Source of the DNA: Promerops cafer
Lineage: Eukaryota; Chordata; Aves; Passeriformes; Nectariniidae
Assembly: GCA_013398275.1 (NCBI GenBank)
Contig: VZSE01014927.1
Coordinates: 1,164,161-1,228,160, forward strand
DNA length: 64,000 nt
Reading direction: 5' to 3'
Shown: piece after piece, positions 62,185 to 64,000 of the stretch
Layout of the letters: each line of letters starts with the position of its first letter
Position numbering within the stretch: the stretch's first letter is position 1
Notes under the pieces: model-generated
Told to the model about the DNA's origin: nothing
The model's input: only the letters and a program-made list of their open reading frames with translations
Database searches by the model: none
Made by a program: the position numbers and the translations under genes

Positions 62185-62340
62185 CTTTTCTTGAACACAC
62201 CCAGGGAGGGTGGCTGCACCACCTCCTTTGGCATCCTTCTCTGATGCCTGCCCACAATTTCAGTGCAGAAATCCTTCCTGGTGTCCAGTCGGATCTTCCC
62301 CTGACAGCTTGAGGCTATGTCCTCTTGCCCTGTTGAACAA
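62185..62340 (-). mobile_element. CR1 LINE 3' fragment (antisense)
   Basis: The minus strand follows the CR1 3' region: 'ttgaacacacccagggagggtggctgc', 'ccacctcctttggcatcctt', 'tttcagtgcagaaatccttcct', 'ggtgtccagtcggatcttcccctg' and 'cttgaggctatgtcctcttgccctgtt'. It lacks the terminal repeats. The plus frame at 62210-62398 is its shadow. Confidence 0.85.
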
Positions 62341-62519
62341 ACAAAATTTTTTGAGACAGAAAAATTTTGAATTTTGTCATCTTCTAGGAAACCAATAACT
62401 CAGTCCCTTTTCTGACCACAAATAAGTCACTAAAGTGCTGGGAAAATGAATATTCTTTAAGTCAGTGCAATAATTTCATGAGTATGATTCTTGTATGATC
62501 TTGATTGTTCAAAAGGTGC

Positions 62520-62800
62520 TTGCTCAGATTTTTTGCTTTAACATCAGATTGATGAAATGTTTGAAGGAGTGTATCTCCTTTAGCTTCACAGGATTGAATT
62601 GGAAGTTGTCTTCACATTTTGAATGAAGCTTTGAAGAAGGTAAAAGGCATTGTGAGTTTACTCCAGCCTGCAATTATACTGCTGATAAGATGTTAATGAA
62701 GAGAAACGCTGAATTGAGTCTGTAAAGTAGTTATAATCAAGTCTTGTTGTAATTAAAATTGTCAACAAATTGACAAAGACTCTTAGTGACTTGTACTAAA
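62520..62800. promoter_or_regulatory. Candidate conserved non-coding element
   Basis: A repeat-free segment with CAATTATACTGC, GATAAGATGTTAATGAAG and GTAATTAAAATTG, plus an inverted pair around tttgtca/tgacaaa near 62760-62780 (gtcaacaaattgac). Motif density is enhancer-like. Confidence 0.3.
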
Positions 62801-63336
62801 ACCTCTAGGAAAGTGAAGCTGGGAGCATCTGTGTATACATTGAGGTCACTAGTTGAAGCATTGCTTCTTTTCAGGATGACCTTTTCCTTAGGAAATCTTC
62901 CATATACAGAGTCAAACAGAAAGCCCTGTTAGCCTAAAGCATCAAGTCTACCTCAGGCCAACCACATCTGTTTCATGAAAGTATATAAAAAAATCAGCCA
63001 AGCACAGGGTGATGCTTTGCCTCTCCTGGCAATTCACAGTTTTAGGACTTGATCAAACTCTGTGCATGTGCCCAAACTTCTAAAACTTCTGGATTCTTAC
63101 AGACCAGCAAAGGAACTGAACTTTGGGCTGAAATAGCTGTGTGCATGTTTGTGTACATATCTACACCTCTGTATTTCAGTCTACTGGGAAAAGATTGTTA
63201 TGTACACAGCTGGCTTTAACAAATGCAAGTTCTGATGTGTAACATCAACGTTATGTGCATATAAGATAAAAATCACATTCATGCAGAAGGGATCTCAAAA
63301 TCTTTTAGAGTCTCTGTAAAAAACTGCAATTCAAGT

Positions 63337-63406
63337 AAAAAAAAAAAAAACAAAAAAAANNNNNNNNNNNNAAAAAAAAACAAAAAAAAAAAAAACCAAA
63401 AAACTA
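63337..63406 (+). repeat. A-rich tract interrupted by a 12-N gap
   Basis: A runs broken by single C bases flank 12 N (63360-63371). The pattern 'A run, c, A run' occurs on both sides, so the two sides may be the same stretch assembled twice. Confidence 0.9.
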
Positions 63407-64000
63407 TGGTGTTTTATTGGCAGCAAGGGCCTAACCCAGGGAAAATTGAATTAGAATATTTCACAAGGAATAGGCCTGGATTTGTTTAGTCTGAATGGCC
63501 AGGCTACAGATGATTATAGATTTGGTTGTCTGGCTGCAGTTTGTGTGAACGAGGTCATCTGTTCTTAGTATAATACTATGTTTTTTTCCCTTCTATCATT
63601 ACATCAAAAGTTCATGGGAAATCGTTAACAGCTCCTTCACAACCTTCAAAAGGTATCACCACTTTTATTCTGCTGTAGAGGAAAACACACTATAACTCTC
63701 AGCCTTTCATCTTTAAGTATTTGCCACTTAAAAACTAGTTTGAAAGCAACTTAAGTGTACAACACATCATATAGTTATAAGCCAGGAGTAGAAATCCAAC
63801 AGCCTGGGCTTGAGGGAAGGCTGGAAATAGCTCACATCTATTTCTATACATAGATCCTTTAGCATATGGTACATAACCTCTGAGTCAAAAAGATTCTAGC
63901 AGGAGGTGTGAAACAACTCCTTGCTTCTGAATAGGGCAAATTAAAAAATAGGGCAATGTGATGTGATTAAAAGGATGATTGCAATATTGTATGTCCCAAA
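63407..64000. other. Unique sequence, nothing recognised
   Basis: No repeat, exon or motif can be supported up to the window edge. Confidence 0.5.

Overview
This is vertebrate nuclear DNA, most likely from a bird and plausibly a passerine. The evidence is the repeat content. There are about ten 5'-truncated CR1 LINE fragments of several ages, one intact 1.47-kb retroviral solo LTR with a perfect 5-bp target-site duplication, many short A-rich, CAAA and CCAAA simple repeats, and no L1 or Alu-like SINEs. The sequence is AT-rich. Three short N gaps all fall inside poly(A) tracts, which marks it as a draft assembly.

I find no protein-coding gene that I can support. Open frames are almost all 60-130 codons, they overlap on both strands, and they show no recognisable domain or convincing exon structure. 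The exceptions are explained by repeats: the frames at 4839-5072, 14083-14499 and 28435-28647 are decayed CR1 reverse-transcriptase remnants, the frames at 35776-36256 lie in the GC-rich part of the solo LTR, and the longest frame (240 codons, 55079-55801) begins in an AC/AT microsatellite. I also recognise no tRNA, rRNA, microRNA or CRISPR array. The window is best read as intergenic gene desert or the inside of a very large intron.

Layout. 0-6 kb: an ancient CR1 (minus), a younger CR1 3' end (plus) and an internally deleted CR1 (minus) carrying part of the RT domain. 6-14 kb: unique AT-rich DNA with a polypurine tract and a perfect 12-bp inverted repeat. 14-14.6 kb: the best-preserved CR1 ORF2 segment (minus). 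18-29.5 kb: five more CR1 pieces in AT-rich unique DNA. 32-36.4 kb: an assembly gap with duplicated flanks, a GTTG/TTTGG simple repeat ending in a canonical G-quadruplex motif, then the solo LTR. 42.5-49.3 kb: few recognisable repeats, with several segments dense in octamer and homeodomain-type motifs that are the best candidates for conserved non-coding enhancers. 55-57.3 kb: microsatellite, CCAAA repeat, a CR1 end and LTR-like sequence. 61.3-63.4 kb: more enhancer-like AT-rich sequence, a CR1 3' fragment and the last gap.

No novel multi-gene system is visible. The items most worth checking are the solo LTR and its iterated terminal motif, the candidate non-coding elements around 42.5-49 kb, the G-quadruplex motif, a MIR-like ancient SINE, and the gap with duplicated flanks, which is probably an assembly error.
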